Below are positions 34,931 through 44,409 of a DNA stretch of 64,000 nucleotides, one piece after another. Positions within the stretch are counted from its first letter, which is position 1; every line of letters starts with the position of its first letter. The translations under genes were made by a program, and so were the position numbers. The DNA is taken from the NCBI GenBank assembly GCA_963754065.1, contig CAVWFH010000033.1, positions 8,288 through 72,287 of the forward strand, written 5' to 3'. The DNA is from JALORV01 sp963754065 (GTDB taxonomy: Bacteria; Pseudomonadota; Gammaproteobacteria; Burkholderiales; Burkholderiaceae_F). The notes under the pieces were generated by a model that was not told the origin of the DNA, did not search any database, and saw only the letters and a list, made by a program, of their open reading frames with translations.

Positions 34931-35911
34931 TCAGAATCGGTACTGCTTTCCGACCGCCGATGGCACGACGGCATCGCCAAAGGCACTTGCCAATGCACCG
35001 GTCGCTCTCCAGCCCGTGCAATGGGCGGCAGCGATGACACGCAGCCCGAACTCGCCCATGGCCCCGACGGTGTCGGGAATGACCCGTTCGTTGGTACCGG
35101 ACAGGTGGAAGCCACCCAACACCCCGTAGAGAGGTATCTGCGGAAAGCAATCGCGGGCGTGCTTCAGGACGTTAACCACTCCCGCGTGCGAGCAGGCCGT
35201 GAAGACCACCAGCCCCTTTCCCCTGACGGCGACCGCGACGAAGCGTTCTTCCATGATCAGCGGATCCGGCTCCCAACCGCTGCCATCCGCGGTCCGGCGG
35301 TGCTGCCCGGGTAATCCGGTTTCAAATGCCGTTACGCGCGGAATCTCGCCGCTGATATAGAAGCAGTCGTCCAGTATCGACTGCGCCCGAGTCGCATGGA
35401 CGACCTCGGCGCCGTGTTGCGAGAGTTGGTGTGCGCTTGGCACATCCTCGAATAATCGGAACGACCCGTCGGCCGCCTTCGTCGCGCGTGTCCGGTACAT
35501 CTCGGGGTGCATGTAGGTCGGGACATCGCGGGCGCCATTGCGCTGCCGAATCATCTGCAGTGCACGCAGCATGGCGCCACAGTGGTCCCAGTGACCGTGC
35601 GACAGCACGATGCCTTCAACCTGTCCCATGTCGAAGCCCAGGCGTTCGACGTTGCGATCGAAGACGGCTTCATCCGGCCCGGTATCGAAAAGCAGTGTCC
35701 GCGCCCGACCGCCATGCCGGACCGTGATCGCACAGGAGAGCCCATGCGCTGCGCAACACAGGCAGCGTCCGGACAGTGCCCGCATCCCGCGCCCCCACAG
35801 GCGCGGCCATTCGTTCTCGACAAAGGGCGGCGTCGACGAAAGATTGTCGGTGACGTTGTCGACGAGTACGAGAACCTCGACCTCGTCCGCTTCCACAAGT
35901 GACGACACCAC
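34931..35911 (-). CDS. Metallo-beta-lactamase-fold hydrolase (COG1237-like)
   Basis: This 326-residue enzyme has the metal motif SHGHWDHCG, a second region CSHAGVVNV and a C-terminal HCTG. This arrangement resembles the COG1237 group, related to methanogenic dihydropterin-ribofuranosyl-aminobenzene phosphate synthase. The actual substrate here is unknown. The GTG start at 35911 is close behind GGGAGG. It may be co-transcribed with the DUF1330 gene, which starts 63 bases further on. Confidence 0.82.
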   Translation of the reverse strand: MVSSLVEADEVEVLVLVDNVTDNLSSTPPFVENEWPRLWGRGMRALSGRCLCCAAHGLSCAITVRHGGRARTLLFDTGPDEAVFDRNVERLGFDMGQVEGIVLSHGHWDHCGAMLRALQMIRQRNGARDVPTYMHPEMYRTRATKAADGSFRLFEDVPSAHQLSQHGAEVVHATRAQSILDDCFYISGEIPRVTAFETGLPGQHRRTADGSGWEPDPLIMEERFVAVAVRGKGLVVFTACSHAGVVNVLKHARDCFPQIPLYGVLGGFHLSGTNERVIPDTVGAMGEFGLRVIAAAHCTGWRATGALASAFGDAVVPSAVGKQYRF

Positions 35912-36187
35912 GACCTCCCGTTGCTGGCGGTTGTGACCCTCCTGGATTGTCTCCGCTTTCCGGTGGATTCGGAAGGCTGGTGAGATCTCCGACGGCCGCT
36001 GGCCGCGGCCCGCGCGTCGGTTCCGTTCGAACTTTCTTACAGACGCAGATCACATATGGATGTGGCGGATCGATCTGGCCCGCGGGTAAGCAATCGCGGC
36101 AGCACATCGACCAACGGTGGCGTACGGAAAGTTCGCCGAATCGAACCGACGTGCCAATAACCTCAACCCACCCTAAGGAGCCACAAG

Positions 36188-36460
36188 ATGACCATCCGCC
36201 CCCTGATTGCCGCCCTCGCCTTCGCTTCACTCGCCGCGCCGCTGGCCGCGCATGCCGACGCGCCATCGGGCGACATCAACACCGTGTTCGCGATCGACCA
36301 GGCCGTCAAGATCGCGCAGCCGCAGTTCGATCGCAGCGCATGGCGCGCCTACGTCGAAGACACGCTGCCGGACCCGAAGTCGCCCGTTGTGACCTCGGTC
36401 ACGCGCGAGCAGGTACTGAAGGAACTCGCCGCAATGCCGCTGGAGAAGGTCGGCGCCTGA
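36188..36460 (+). CDS. Small exported protein of unknown function
   Basis: The 90-residue product has a signal peptide ending AAHADA (cleavage near residue 24). The mature part is about 65 residues with TSVTREQVLKELAAM near its end, reminiscent of short DUF4148-like betaproteobacterial periplasmic proteins. AAGGAG lies 8 bases before the ATG. No function is assigned. Confidence 0.65.
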   Translation: MTIRPLIAALAFASLAAPLAAHADAPSGDINTVFAIDQAVKIAQPQFDRSAWRAYVEDTLPDPKSPVVTSVTREQVLKELAAMPLEKVGA

Positions 36461-36567
36461 TGCAGCGCTGGCAGGTGCAAACTGGGTGACGCGGCTGCGA
36501 CAGCTGCCGCGCCACCTTTCTTTAGTACTTACCGCTTGGATCTTCCGCTCGCGCGAGGTGCGCCCGC

Positions 36568-37356
36568 TCAAGCCGACGCGGCGAACTTGTCGCGCAAGGC
36601 CTGAGTCGCTGACCGGAACAAGCCGAGGTCGCTGCCCACGGCGACGAACTCAGCACCCCACTCGATATAGCGGCGCGCGTCGGCCTCGACCGGTGCGAGG
36701 ATCCCGCTCGCCTTGCCCGCGGCCCGCGCGCGCTCGAAGATGTGACGGATCGCCTGCTGCACGTCCGAATGAGCGGCATTGCCCAGGTGTCCCATCGCGG
36801 CCGCCAGGTCGGACGGACCGACAAAGATGCCGTCCACACCTTCAACCGCTGCGATGGCATCGACCGCGGCCAGCCCCACGGCGCTCTCGATCTGCACCAT
36901 GACGGCGATGTTCTCGTTGATCGACTTCAGGTAGTCGGGCACGGTCCCGTAGCGGTTCTGTCGCTGCGAGACCGACACGCCGCGCACGCCGGCGGGCGGA
37001 TAGCGCGTGGCCGCAACCGCGCGGCGCGCCTCCTCGGCCGACTCCACGTACGGAATGAGAAAGTTGTAGAAGCCCGCGTCGAGCAGCCGCTTGATGACGA
37101 CCGTGTCATTCCACGGCGGCCGCACCACCGGAGCACTGGAGCTGTCCTTCAGCGCGAGCAATTGCGGTATCAGCGTCGTGACGTCGTTCGGTGCGTGCTC
37201 GGCATCGAGCAGCAGCCAGTCGAAACCCGCCAGGCCGAGCACCTCGGTCGTTACCGGATTGGCGAGCGAGCACCAGCAACCGATCAGGCGCCGGCGCGAG
37301 AGCAGCGCCTGGCGAAAGCGGTTGGGGATGCCGGTGTACGGCGCGTTCGACGTCAT
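36568..37356 (-). CDS. HpcH/HpaI-family aldolase (2-dehydro-3-deoxyglucarate aldolase type)
   Basis: This 262-residue class II aldolase has GCWCSLANPVTTEVLGLAGFDWLLLDAEHAPND (in parts), RPPWND, the metal Glu in MVQIESAVGL, and VGPSDLAAAMG. In the GarL/HpcH group it cleaves 2-keto-3-deoxy- or 5-keto-4-deoxy-glucarate to pyruvate and tartronate semialdehyde. That fits as the step after glucarate dehydratase in this operon. It lies 7 bases after tctA. The ATG at 37356 matches the family N-terminus. Confidence 0.9.
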   Translation of the reverse strand: MTSNAPYTGIPNRFRQALLSRRRLIGCWCSLANPVTTEVLGLAGFDWLLLDAEHAPNDVTTLIPQLLALKDSSSAPVVRPPWNDTVVIKRLLDAGFYNFLIPYVESAEEARRAVAATRYPPAGVRGVSVSQRQNRYGTVPDYLKSINENIAVMVQIESAVGLAAVDAIAAVEGVDGIFVGPSDLAAAMGHLGNAAHSDVQQAIRHIFERARAAGKASGILAPVEADARRYIEWGAEFVAVGSDLGLFRSATQALRDKFAASA

Positions 37357-37363
37357 GGAAGCC

Positions 37364-38863
37364 TCACTTCTGAAACGCTTCTTCGCGCTTCGTGCGCAGC
37401 GCGGGGAGCAGGACGATGACCAGGGCAATGGCGGAGATGGCAAGCAGCGTCGCGCTGATCGGGCGCGTGAAGAACACCATCGCACTGCCCTTCTTCATCA
37501 GCAACGCGCGCCGCAGGTACTCCTCCATCATGGGGCCGAGGATAAAGCCCAGCATCATCGGCGCCGGCTCGCAGCCGAGCTTGCGGAACACATAACCAAG
37601 GATGCCGAAGAGTGCCATCAGGTAGATGTCGAACTGCGCGTTCGACAGGCTGAACACGCCGATCGCGCAGAACACGAGGATCGCCGGAAACAGTAGGTGA
37701 TACGGCACCGTGATCATCTTCACCCAGATGCCGATCAGTGGCAGGTTGAGCACCAGCAGGAACAGGTTGCCGATCCACATCGACACGACCAGCCCCCAGA
37801 AGAGCGCCGGCTGCTCCACCATCACACCCGGTCCGGGCTGGATTCCGTGCATGATCAGCGCGCCGATCATCAGTGCCATCACCGGGTTCGACGGAATGCC
37901 GAGCGTGAGCATGGGAATGAAAGACGCCTGAGCGCCGGCGTTGTTGGCCGACTCCGGCCCGGCGACGCCTTCGATCGCGCCTCGCCCAAACTCGGCCGAG
38001 TGGCGCGACACCTTTTTCTCCAGGGAGTACGCAGCGAACGATGAAAGCATCGCGCCGCCGCCCGGCAGGATGCCAAGGAAGGAACCCAGTGTCGTTCCGC
38101 GCAGGATCGGCGCAACCATGCGCTTGAAGTCCTCGCGCGACGGCATCAGGCCGGCGACCTTCGTAGCCGCCAGCAAGCGTGGCGATTCGTCCTCCAGATT
38201 GGCGATGATCTCGCCGAGGCCGAACACACCCATCGCGACCACGACGAAGCTCACACCATCCAGCAGTTCCGGCAGATCGAACGAAAATCGGGCCGTGCCC
38301 GAGTTCACGTCGGTGCCGATCAGGCCCAGCAACAGACCCAGCACGATCATGCCGATCGCGTGCAGCAGTGAGCCGCTGGCCAGTACGATCGAGGCGACCA
38401 GCCCCAGGACCATCAGCGAGAAGTAATCCGCAGGCCCGAAACTGAGCGCGATCTCCGACAGCGGCGGTGCCGCCAGCGCGATCAGGAACGTGCAGACGGT
38501 GCCGGCGAAAAACGAAGCGATCGCGGCCGTTGCCAGAGCCACGCCCGCCCGGCCATTGCGCGCCATCTGGTAGCCGTCCAGTGCCGTCACCACAGACGAG
38601 GACTCGCCGGGCAGGTTCACAAGGATCGCCGTGGTCGAGCCCCCGTACTGCGCGCCATAGAAGATTCCGGCGAGCATGATCAGCGCCGTGACAGGTGGCA
38701 ACCCGAACGTGACCGGCAGCAACATCGCGATGGTCGCGACCGGACCCAGGCCCGGCAGCACTCCGATGGCGGTCCCCAGCAATACGCCCAGCAGGCAATA
38801 GAAGAGGTTGGCCCAACTCGCCGCCGTCGAGAAACCGAGCGCAAGATGTTCGAGCAGTTCCAT
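37364..38863 (-). CDS. tctA: Tripartite tricarboxylate transporter large permease (TctA)
   Basis: This 499-residue, roughly 12-TM permease has the TctA signatures GVLPGLGPVATIAMLLPVTFGL near residue 40 and the related GILPGGGAMLSSF in the second half. It imports an organic acid together with TctB and the Bug protein encoded upstream; glucarate or galactarate is inferred from context. It starts 9 bases after tctB. Confidence 0.95.
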   Translation of the reverse strand: MELLEHLALGFSTAASWANLFYCLLGVLLGTAIGVLPGLGPVATIAMLLPVTFGLPPVTALIMLAGIFYGAQYGGSTTAILVNLPGESSSVVTALDGYQMARNGRAGVALATAAIASFFAGTVCTFLIALAAPPLSEIALSFGPADYFSLMVLGLVASIVLASGSLLHAIGMIVLGLLLGLIGTDVNSGTARFSFDLPELLDGVSFVVVAMGVFGLGEIIANLEDESPRLLAATKVAGLMPSREDFKRMVAPILRGTTLGSFLGILPGGGAMLSSFAAYSLEKKVSRHSAEFGRGAIEGVAGPESANNAGAQASFIPMLTLGIPSNPVMALMIGALIMHGIQPGPGVMVEQPALFWGLVVSMWIGNLFLLVLNLPLIGIWVKMITVPYHLLFPAILVFCAIGVFSLSNAQFDIYLMALFGILGYVFRKLGCEPAPMMLGFILGPMMEEYLRRALLMKKGSAMVFFTRPISATLLAISAIALVIVLLPALRTKREEAFQK

Positions 38864-38872
38864 CGCCTCGCC

Positions 38873-39337
38873 TCAGCGGGTGAACCAGGGGCCGAGGAGC
38901 GGCAGCGGCAGGCCGAGTCCCTGGACGAACACCAGTGCACAGAAAGCGATGAGCGCCAGCATCAGCAGGCAGGCGCGCCACTCGAGCCGGAATCGCGAAC
39001 TCGCCGATGCGCCGACCAGAATGAGCGCAACAAGCGCGGGTACGAGTCCCGCCGGGCGCAGCAGCAGCCCGAACAGCACCGTGCCCGCCGTGACGAGGGC
39101 CGCGCCTTTCCAGGCCACCGCGCCGATCGGTGAGCCGTCACGGACGAACGAGCGCACGAGCGATGCGATGCCGATGAGCAGCAGCAGCGCACCCAGCGCG
39201 GTCGGAAAGTAGCCGGGCCCCATGCGCGATGCCGAGCCCATACCGTAGCCCCACGCCATCAGGATCGCGGTCAGACCGAAACCGGCATACAACAGCCCCG
39301 CACCAAGGTCCTTCGGGCTGCGGATGCGGAGCGACAT
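38873..39337 (-). CDS. tctB: Tripartite tricarboxylate transporter small permease (TctB)
   Basis: This 154-residue protein has four membrane segments, with SRMGPGYFPTALGALLLLIG in the first half (the TctB/DUF1468 pattern). The ATG at 39337 has GGGGAGGAACC upstream. It sits between gudD and tctA in the operon. Confidence 0.92.
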   Translation of the reverse strand: MSLRIRSPKDLGAGLLYAGFGLTAILMAWGYGMGSASRMGPGYFPTALGALLLLIGIASLVRSFVRDGSPIGAVAWKGAALVTAGTVLFGLLLRPAGLVPALVALILVGASASSRFRLEWRACLLMLALIAFCALVFVQGLGLPLPLLGPWFTR

Positions 39338-39392
39338 CGGTTCCTCCCCTGGCGCCGCGGCTCTGACGGCCGCGGTCGCCGTTGTCAACGCG

Positions 39393-40748
39393 TCATCGGA
39401 CCAGGCAGGGCCGCTTGCGATCGAACTTCCACCCCGGGATCAGGAACTGCATCGCCGCGGCGTCATCGCGCGCGCCGAGGCCGTGCTCCAGGTACAGGCG
39501 GTGCGCCTGCTCCACTTCGCCTTCGTCGAGTTCGATGCCGAGCCCGGCCTTCTCGGGCAGCGCGATGCGGCCGCCCGCGATGCGCAGAGGTTCCTGCGTC
39601 AGCCGCTGGCCATCCTGCCAGATCCAGTGCGTATCGATGGCGGTGATCGGGTCGGGTGCCGCTGCCGCCACGTGCGTGAACATCGCCAGCGACACGTCGA
39701 AGTGATTGTTCGAGTGCGAGCCCCAGGTGAGTCCCCAGTCGCTACACAGTTGTGCAACTCGCACGGATCCCTGCATCGTCCAGAAGTGCGGGTCAGCGAG
39801 CGGGATGTCGACAGCGTGCAGCTGCAGTGCGTGGACCAGCTCGCGCCAGTCGGTCGCGACCATGTTGGTCGCCGTCGGCAGGCCCGTCGCGCGGCGGAAC
39901 TCCGCCATCACCTCGCGGCCCGAGTAGCCGTTTTCTGCACCGCACGGATCTTCCGCGTACGCAAGCACGCCGTGCAGGTTGCGGCACAGTCGGACCGCTT
40001 CGGCGAGCGACCAGGCGCCGTTCGGGTCGAGCGTGACGCGCGCCTCCGGAAAACGTCTGGCGAGCGCGGTCACTGCTTCGACTTCGGCTTCTCCGCTGAA
40101 TACGCCACCCTTCAGCTTGAAGTCGGCAAAGCCGTAACGGGCGTGCGCGGCTTCGGCGAGTCGCACGACCGACTCCGGCGTCAGGGCGGGTTCATGGCGC
40201 AGGCGCAACCAGTCATCGCCGGACGCGGCCGCCTCGACATACGGCAAGTCGGTCTTGCGCCGGTCGCCGACATAGAAGAGATACCCCAGCACCGGCACGT
40301 CGCGGCGCTGGATGCCATTGCCGAGGAGCGCCGCGACCGGCACCTCGAGATACTGGCCGAGCAGGTCGAGCAGCGCGGATTCGAGCGCCGTCACCGCATG
40401 CACGGTGGTGCGCAGGTCGAAAGTCTGCTCCCCGCGGCCGCCGGCATCGCGATCTGCGAACTGCCGCCGCACTTCGTTGAGCACGGTCTGCACGTCGCCG
40501 ATCGAACGGCCGACGACGATCGGGCGAGCATCTTCCAGCGTTTTGCGGATGTTCTCGCCACCCGGCACTTCGCCCACGCCCGTGCGGCCCGCGCAGTCGG
40601 TGACGACGACGAGATTGCGCGTGAAAAACGGTCCGTGCGCGCCGCTCAGGTTGAGCAGCATGCTGTCGCGCCCGGCCACCGGGATCACACGCATCCCGGC
40701 GACTTTGGGTGTCCCGCGCACGGCACTCATCGACGTTGCCCCGTCCAT
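39393..40748 (-). CDS. gudD: Glucarate dehydratase
   Basis: This roughly 450-residue enolase-superfamily enzyme dehydrates D-glucarate to 5-keto-4-deoxy-glucarate. It contains MRVIPVAGRDSMLLNLSGAH (typical GudD start), the KxK motif in FKLKGG, the metal ligands in VTLDPNGAW, YAEDPC and ATNM, and the His of the SHSNNHFD loop. An in-frame ATG at 40730 gives a length closer to E. coli GudD. It lies 19 bases after the Bug protein gene. Confidence 0.95.
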   Translation of the reverse strand: MDGATSMSAVRGTPKVAGMRVIPVAGRDSMLLNLSGAHGPFFTRNLVVVTDCAGRTGVGEVPGGENIRKTLEDARPIVVGRSIGDVQTVLNEVRRQFADRDAGGRGEQTFDLRTTVHAVTALESALLDLLGQYLEVPVAALLGNGIQRRDVPVLGYLFYVGDRRKTDLPYVEAAASGDDWLRLRHEPALTPESVVRLAEAAHARYGFADFKLKGGVFSGEAEVEAVTALARRFPEARVTLDPNGAWSLAEAVRLCRNLHGVLAYAEDPCGAENGYSGREVMAEFRRATGLPTATNMVATDWRELVHALQLHAVDIPLADPHFWTMQGSVRVAQLCSDWGLTWGSHSNNHFDVSLAMFTHVAAAAPDPITAIDTHWIWQDGQRLTQEPLRIAGGRIALPEKAGLGIELDEGEVEQAHRLYLEHGLGARDDAAAMQFLIPGWKFDRKRPCLVR

Positions 40749-40767
40749 CTTGGCCCCGCTTGCCGGC

Positions 40768-41739
40768 CTATTCGAGCGTGATCTTGCCGACCTCGATCAC
40801 TTGCTTCCAGCGCTCGAGTTCCTTCGCCTGGAAAGCTGCCATCTGTTCCGGCGTGTTGGCGACGATCTCGAAGCCGAGGTCCTCCATCCGCTTGCGGGTC
40901 TCGGGATCATTCAGCGCCGCGACGATGGACTCGTTGAGTTTCTTCTTCACATCAGCGGGCAGCCCCTTCGGGCCGGCCACCGCCTGCCACGAGTAGACGT
41001 CGACGCCTTGCACGCCCGACTCGGCCAGCGTCGGCACCTGCGGCAGCTGCGGCGAGCGCTTTTCGCTGGTAATGGCAAGCGCCTTGAGCTTGCCGGCCTT
41101 GATGTGGTTGATGACTGCGTTGATGTTCTGGAACGACACATCGGCATGTCCCGCCAACAGGTCAGTGATCGCCGGTGCGCCACCTTTGTACGGCACGTGG
41201 ATGCCACTGGTGCCAGTCTTCTGCCAGAAAAGCGCCGCCGTCAGGTGATCCGACGAGCCGGCGCCGGATGTCGCGAACGTGATCTTCTCTGGCTGCTTCT
41301 TCAGCAGCGCAACGAACTCTGCGACGGAGTTGGCAGGAAAGTCGGGGCGTGTCACCAGCACGTTCGGCGCGCGCACTGCGACCGTGATCGGATCGAGATC
41401 CTTCACCGGATCGTATGCAAGCTTCTTCTGGATGAAGGGGTTCACCGCGTACACACCGATCGACGCCACCAGGAACGTGTAGCCGTCCGGCGCTGCGTTC
41501 TTCACCGCGGTCGCGCCGATGGCGCCCGTGGCGCCTGCACGGTTGTCGACCACGAACGGCTGACCGAGCTTGGCCTGCAACTGGGGGGCGATGGCGCGGG
41601 CCACCATGTCGGTCGAGCCGCCCGGCGGGAACGGCACGATGATGGTGACGGGCTTTTCCGGATAGGCGGCCAGCGCCGGTCCGAAACACGAAAGCAGGCC
41701 GAGCGACGCCACGACCAGGGCGCGCAATGTTGTCTTCAT
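40768..41739 (-). CDS. tctC: Bug-family periplasmic binding protein (TctC) of the TTT system
   Basis: This 323-residue protein has a signal peptide (cleavage near PALA-AYPEKP) and the Bug-family motifs IIVPFPPGGSTDMVAR, VVDNRAGATGAIGA and AKNAAPDGYTFLVAS in close variants. It captures an organic acid in the periplasm for TctAB. It is the first gene of the glucarate operon, about 120 bases from an LTTR box shared with lysR. Confidence 0.95.
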   Translation of the reverse strand: MKTTLRALVVASLGLLSCFGPALAAYPEKPVTIIVPFPPGGSTDMVARAIAPQLQAKLGQPFVVDNRAGATGAIGATAVKNAAPDGYTFLVASIGVYAVNPFIQKKLAYDPVKDLDPITVAVRAPNVLVTRPDFPANSVAEFVALLKKQPEKITFATSGAGSSDHLTAALFWQKTGTSGIHVPYKGGAPAITDLLAGHADVSFQNINAVINHIKAGKLKALAITSEKRSPQLPQVPTLAESGVQGVDVYSWQAVAGPKGLPADVKKKLNESIVAALNDPETRKRMEDLGFEIVANTPEQMAAFQAKELERWKQVIEVGKITLE

Positions 41740-41858
41740 GGGGTGTCTCCTGAGGACGGGTTGCCGGCCATCGGCGCTCTTGCGTCGCGTTTGCTCAGGC
41801 CGGGAATCGACGCAGCCTAGGCCTGCGCGAAGTGGGCGTCCAATATATTCTTTGGCTT

Positions 41859-41885
41859 TCCGTGATTCACATTCGATATCACGGA
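41859..41885. promoter_or_regulatory. LysR-type regulator binding box
   Basis: Perfect 8-base arms TCCGTGAT and ATCACGGA are separated by 11 bases, giving the classic LTTR T-N11-A dyad. It ends 24 bases before the lysR ATG and lies 119 bases before tctC. Binding by the adjacent LysR protein, with autoregulation and activation of the glucarate operon, is inferred. Confidence 0.85.
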
Positions 41886-41909
41886 GAAGTGGCGCGCGAT
41901 GGAAAATCC

Positions 41910-42812
41910 ATGGAACTGAGATCGTTGCGTTATTTCGTCGTGCTCGCCGAGGAGCTGCACTTCGGTCGGGCGGCCCGTCGACTCGCGATCACGCAGCCGC
42001 CGCTGTCGATCGCAATCCGCAACCTCGAAAACGAACTCGACGTGCAACTGCTCGTGCGCGACCGGCGGCGCGTTGCGCTGACGGAGCCCGGGCGGGCGTT
42101 CCTCGACCAGGCGCGTGTCGTGCTCGCCCGCGCTTCTGACGCAGTCGAAACGGCGCGCGCCGCCAGCCGCGGCGAGGCCGGCCGTCTTGCGATCGGATTC
42201 ATGTCAGCGAGCATCTACACGGTGCTGCCGCCGGCGCTGCGAGAGTTCGCGGCGAGCCACCCGGGCGTTCGGCTCGAACTGCGCGAACTCACGCTGCCGC
42301 AACAGTTCGCCGCGCTGGAAAAGGGCGACATCCACGTCGGTTTCATCCGGCCGCAGCCGATGGAGGCGGAGTTCTCGTCCGCGATCCTGCTGCAGGAGCC
42401 GCTGGTGGCCGCGCTTCCTTCCGGCCATCCCCTCACCCGCAACAAGCGCGTTCGTGCGACGGCGCTCGCGCGCGAGCCATTCGTGATGTTCCAGCGCTCG
42501 CCGGGCCTGGTCCTGCACGACATCGTTCTGAAATTCTGCCTGCAGCAGGGCTTCTCGCCCCATGTCGTACAGGAAGCGAGTCAGACCCACGCGGTGATCG
42601 GCCTCGTGTCGGCCGGAATCGGAGTGGCCCTGGTGCCCTCTTCTGCCGAGGAGATCCGGCTGAGAGGCGTCGAGCTGCGACCCCTGGCGGAACGATCGCC
42701 GCAGGTCGGCACCGCCCTGGCATGGCGCAGCGACGACGATTCGCCCGCCCTCAAGGCGTTTATCGCGACAGCGAAGCGCGTCGTGCGCCAGAAGCAGTCC
42801 GCACGCGATTGA
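41910..42812 (+). CDS. LysR-family transcriptional regulator
   Basis: This 300-residue LTTR has an N-terminal winged HTH (HFGRAARRLAITQPPLSIAIRNLE in parts) and a LysR-substrate domain with GEAGRLAIGFMSASIYTVLP. The ATG at 41910 was chosen because MELRSLRYF is the canonical LTTR start; the frame is open 26 codons further upstream, across the LTTR box. It is divergent from the glucarate operon and its likely regulator. Confidence 0.93.
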   Translation: MELRSLRYFVVLAEELHFGRAARRLAITQPPLSIAIRNLENELDVQLLVRDRRRVALTEPGRAFLDQARVVLARASDAVETARAASRGEAGRLAIGFMSASIYTVLPPALREFAASHPGVRLELRELTLPQQFAALEKGDIHVGFIRPQPMEAEFSSAILLQEPLVAALPSGHPLTRNKRVRATALAREPFVMFQRSPGLVLHDIVLKFCLQQGFSPHVVQEASQTHAVIGLVSAGIGVALVPSSAEEIRLRGVELRPLAERSPQVGTALAWRSDDDSPALKAFIATAKRVVRQKQSARD

Positions 42813-42830
42813 GCGTGCGCGGGCCGCGCG

Positions 42831-43145
42831 TCAGGCGACTGAAGCGCCGATGGCGTTCTTGGCCGGCAACGGCGCAGCCTCGGTTCCTTCGTCGGCCCCA
42901 GCGCCATGGTCGAGAACAACGCGGGCGCGCCACCAGCTCATCACCACGAGTGCGCCCGCACCGGCTGCCAGCGCCAGCCCCGACAGCGGCTGCATCTCAC
43001 CGATGAACAACTGATGCAGGATGCCCACCAGCCCGAACGCACCCACAGTACCGATGCGCAACCAAAGTCCGCTGGCGAGAAGCGCGACTCGACTTTCCTT
43101 GCTTTCTTCAGGCATGGAATGCGTTTTCATCGTTGGATAGTTCAC
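42831..43145 (-). CDS. Small membrane protein of unknown function
   Basis: The roughly 104-residue product has two hydrophobic segments (GTVGAFGLVGILHQLFIG and LSGLALAAGAGALVVM) and polar ends. The GTG at 43145 has GAGAGGTGA upstream; an ATG at 43130 is the alternative. It is convergent with lysR, 18 bases apart. No family was recognised. Confidence 0.55.
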   Translation of the reverse strand: MNYPTMKTHSMPEESKESRVALLASGLWLRIGTVGAFGLVGILHQLFIGEMQPLSGLALAAGAGALVVMSWWRARVVLDHGAGADEGTEAAPLPAKNAIGASVA

Positions 43146-43548
43146 AGAGTCACCTCTCGAGTTTGGATCGGGCGAAATCTTGCTCGCACCGCGGTGGATG
43201 GGTGATGCAATGCACAAACAGAAGATGCCTCTGTCGGGGAGGCACGTCTAATCACTCTTTCAAATCAATGACATCGGACAAATCGTCTGTTGCGATAACC
43301 CATTGATGCTTAGCAGCATTCCGCCCTTGGAAGCGAGGATCGCCGGGGCTAGAAGTAGCGGTCGAACTCCGCGGGAAGCGTTGTTTCTCCGCGAACGACG
43401 CGCAATTCCGGGAGGCTGGGCTGAATCGATAGAGCACCCACTAAGCTGACTTCTTCTAGTCCTACGCGGTGTTGAAAGTTGCATGAAACCCGGCGTTGTC
43501 ATCTACCCGGAGTGCCCGACGGTCGTCCGGACCGTTCGCGTGGGGGGC
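43146..43548. other. Intergenic stretch at the left side of a lower-GC island
   Basis: About 400 bases with base composition visibly richer in A/T than the surroundings from about 43250 on. A short minus-strand frame (43252-43437) is open but has no motif and no ribosome site, so I do not call a gene. It may be the left boundary of acquired DNA. Confidence 0.45.
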
Positions 43549-44031
43549 ATGAGCAAGAGTGAGTTGCTTACCGAGCTTCAGATCAGGGGCATCCAGCTCA
43601 ACGAATACGGTCGGAACCTCTTCGCGCACAAGGAGTTCGCGACGACGACTGTTGTCTCGCAACTTGCGACCGTAGAACTTGCCGTTGCACATCTCGGCCT
43701 CTTGCGAGGCGCCACCACTGAACGGATTCACGAGCGAGCCAGCAAGCTGGGGCTGACGCTATGCCCACTCGAGCTCGGTCCCCATCTCAGGCTTCAGTAC
43801 CTCGATCAGCCCGAGGGGCATCTCGGCCAGCCGCCTTCGAAGCATCGAGCGCCGCCGGGATCCATCACCGTTGCGTCGCGTCCGCTCACGGACGATGTCG
43901 ACACGCCCAAAGGCTTCTACCTGCGTCGGATCGACGGTGTGCTCTGGTTGCGAGGCTATCGATGCGCGCCAGATGACATCTGGCGGCCCGAAGACCGACT
44001 CGTTTTCTGTCGGCCACAGGATGCGGCCTAG
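43549..44031 (+). CDS. Conserved-looking cytoplasmic protein of unknown function in lower-GC island
   Basis: This is a 160-residue soluble protein starting MSKSELLTELQIRGI, with TVELAVAHLGL, LCPLELGPHLRLQYLDQPEG and, near the end, PKGFYLRRIDGVLWLRGY. The even, non-repetitive sequence looks like a folded single-domain protein. I believe I have met similar unnamed proteins but cannot assign a domain. An in-frame ATG at 43483 would add 22 residues of unlikely composition. Codon use is poorer in GC at third positions than its neighbours, suggesting transfer. It converges on the TIR gene. Confidence 0.65.
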   Translation: MSKSELLTELQIRGIQLNEYGRNLFAHKEFATTTVVSQLATVELAVAHLGLLRGATTERIHERASKLGLTLCPLELGPHLRLQYLDQPEGHLGQPPSKHRAPPGSITVASRPLTDDVDTPKGFYLRRIDGVLWLRGYRCAPDDIWRPEDRLVFCRPQDAA

Positions 44032-44409
44032 CGCTTCTTCGGTCGACGCGAACCCCAACCTCGCGCGGGGCGCTCACCTACATGTCTCGAAGTAGCATCA
44101 AGCAGTTTCAGCCCGTTTGAGAAGATGGCCTGCAACGTCACTGAGGAGCCCCAGCACCATTCGCATAGAACCAGCAATTTCTCTATTTATCGCGACTGCT
44201 TTCTGGCGCGACTAAGGACTCAGATTCATCCATGGCGGCCTACTCCAAATTCGGAAAGCCCCAGGCTACGACCCGAATCCAAGTATCGCCGACTAGTTCG
44301 CGCGAATGGGTGGAATGTTGGTGGGGATCAACCCGCCTAAGTCACTGTGTCATTGATGCGTGAAGTGCGGTTGGCCTTTGCTCCGAGTGGTCGTGCCCTG
44401 TCCTTCGCA
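44032..44409. other. Intergenic region between convergent island genes
   Basis: About 380 bases of lower-GC DNA between the ends of the orphan gene and the TIR gene. No convincing frame, RNA gene or clear terminator was seen. It may hold remnants of an earlier insertion. Confidence 0.4.

Noticed and set aside
43252..43437. Short minus-strand frame near the island boundary
   Set aside because: No ribosome site, no motif, and other frames are equally open; could be a remnant but is not supportable.
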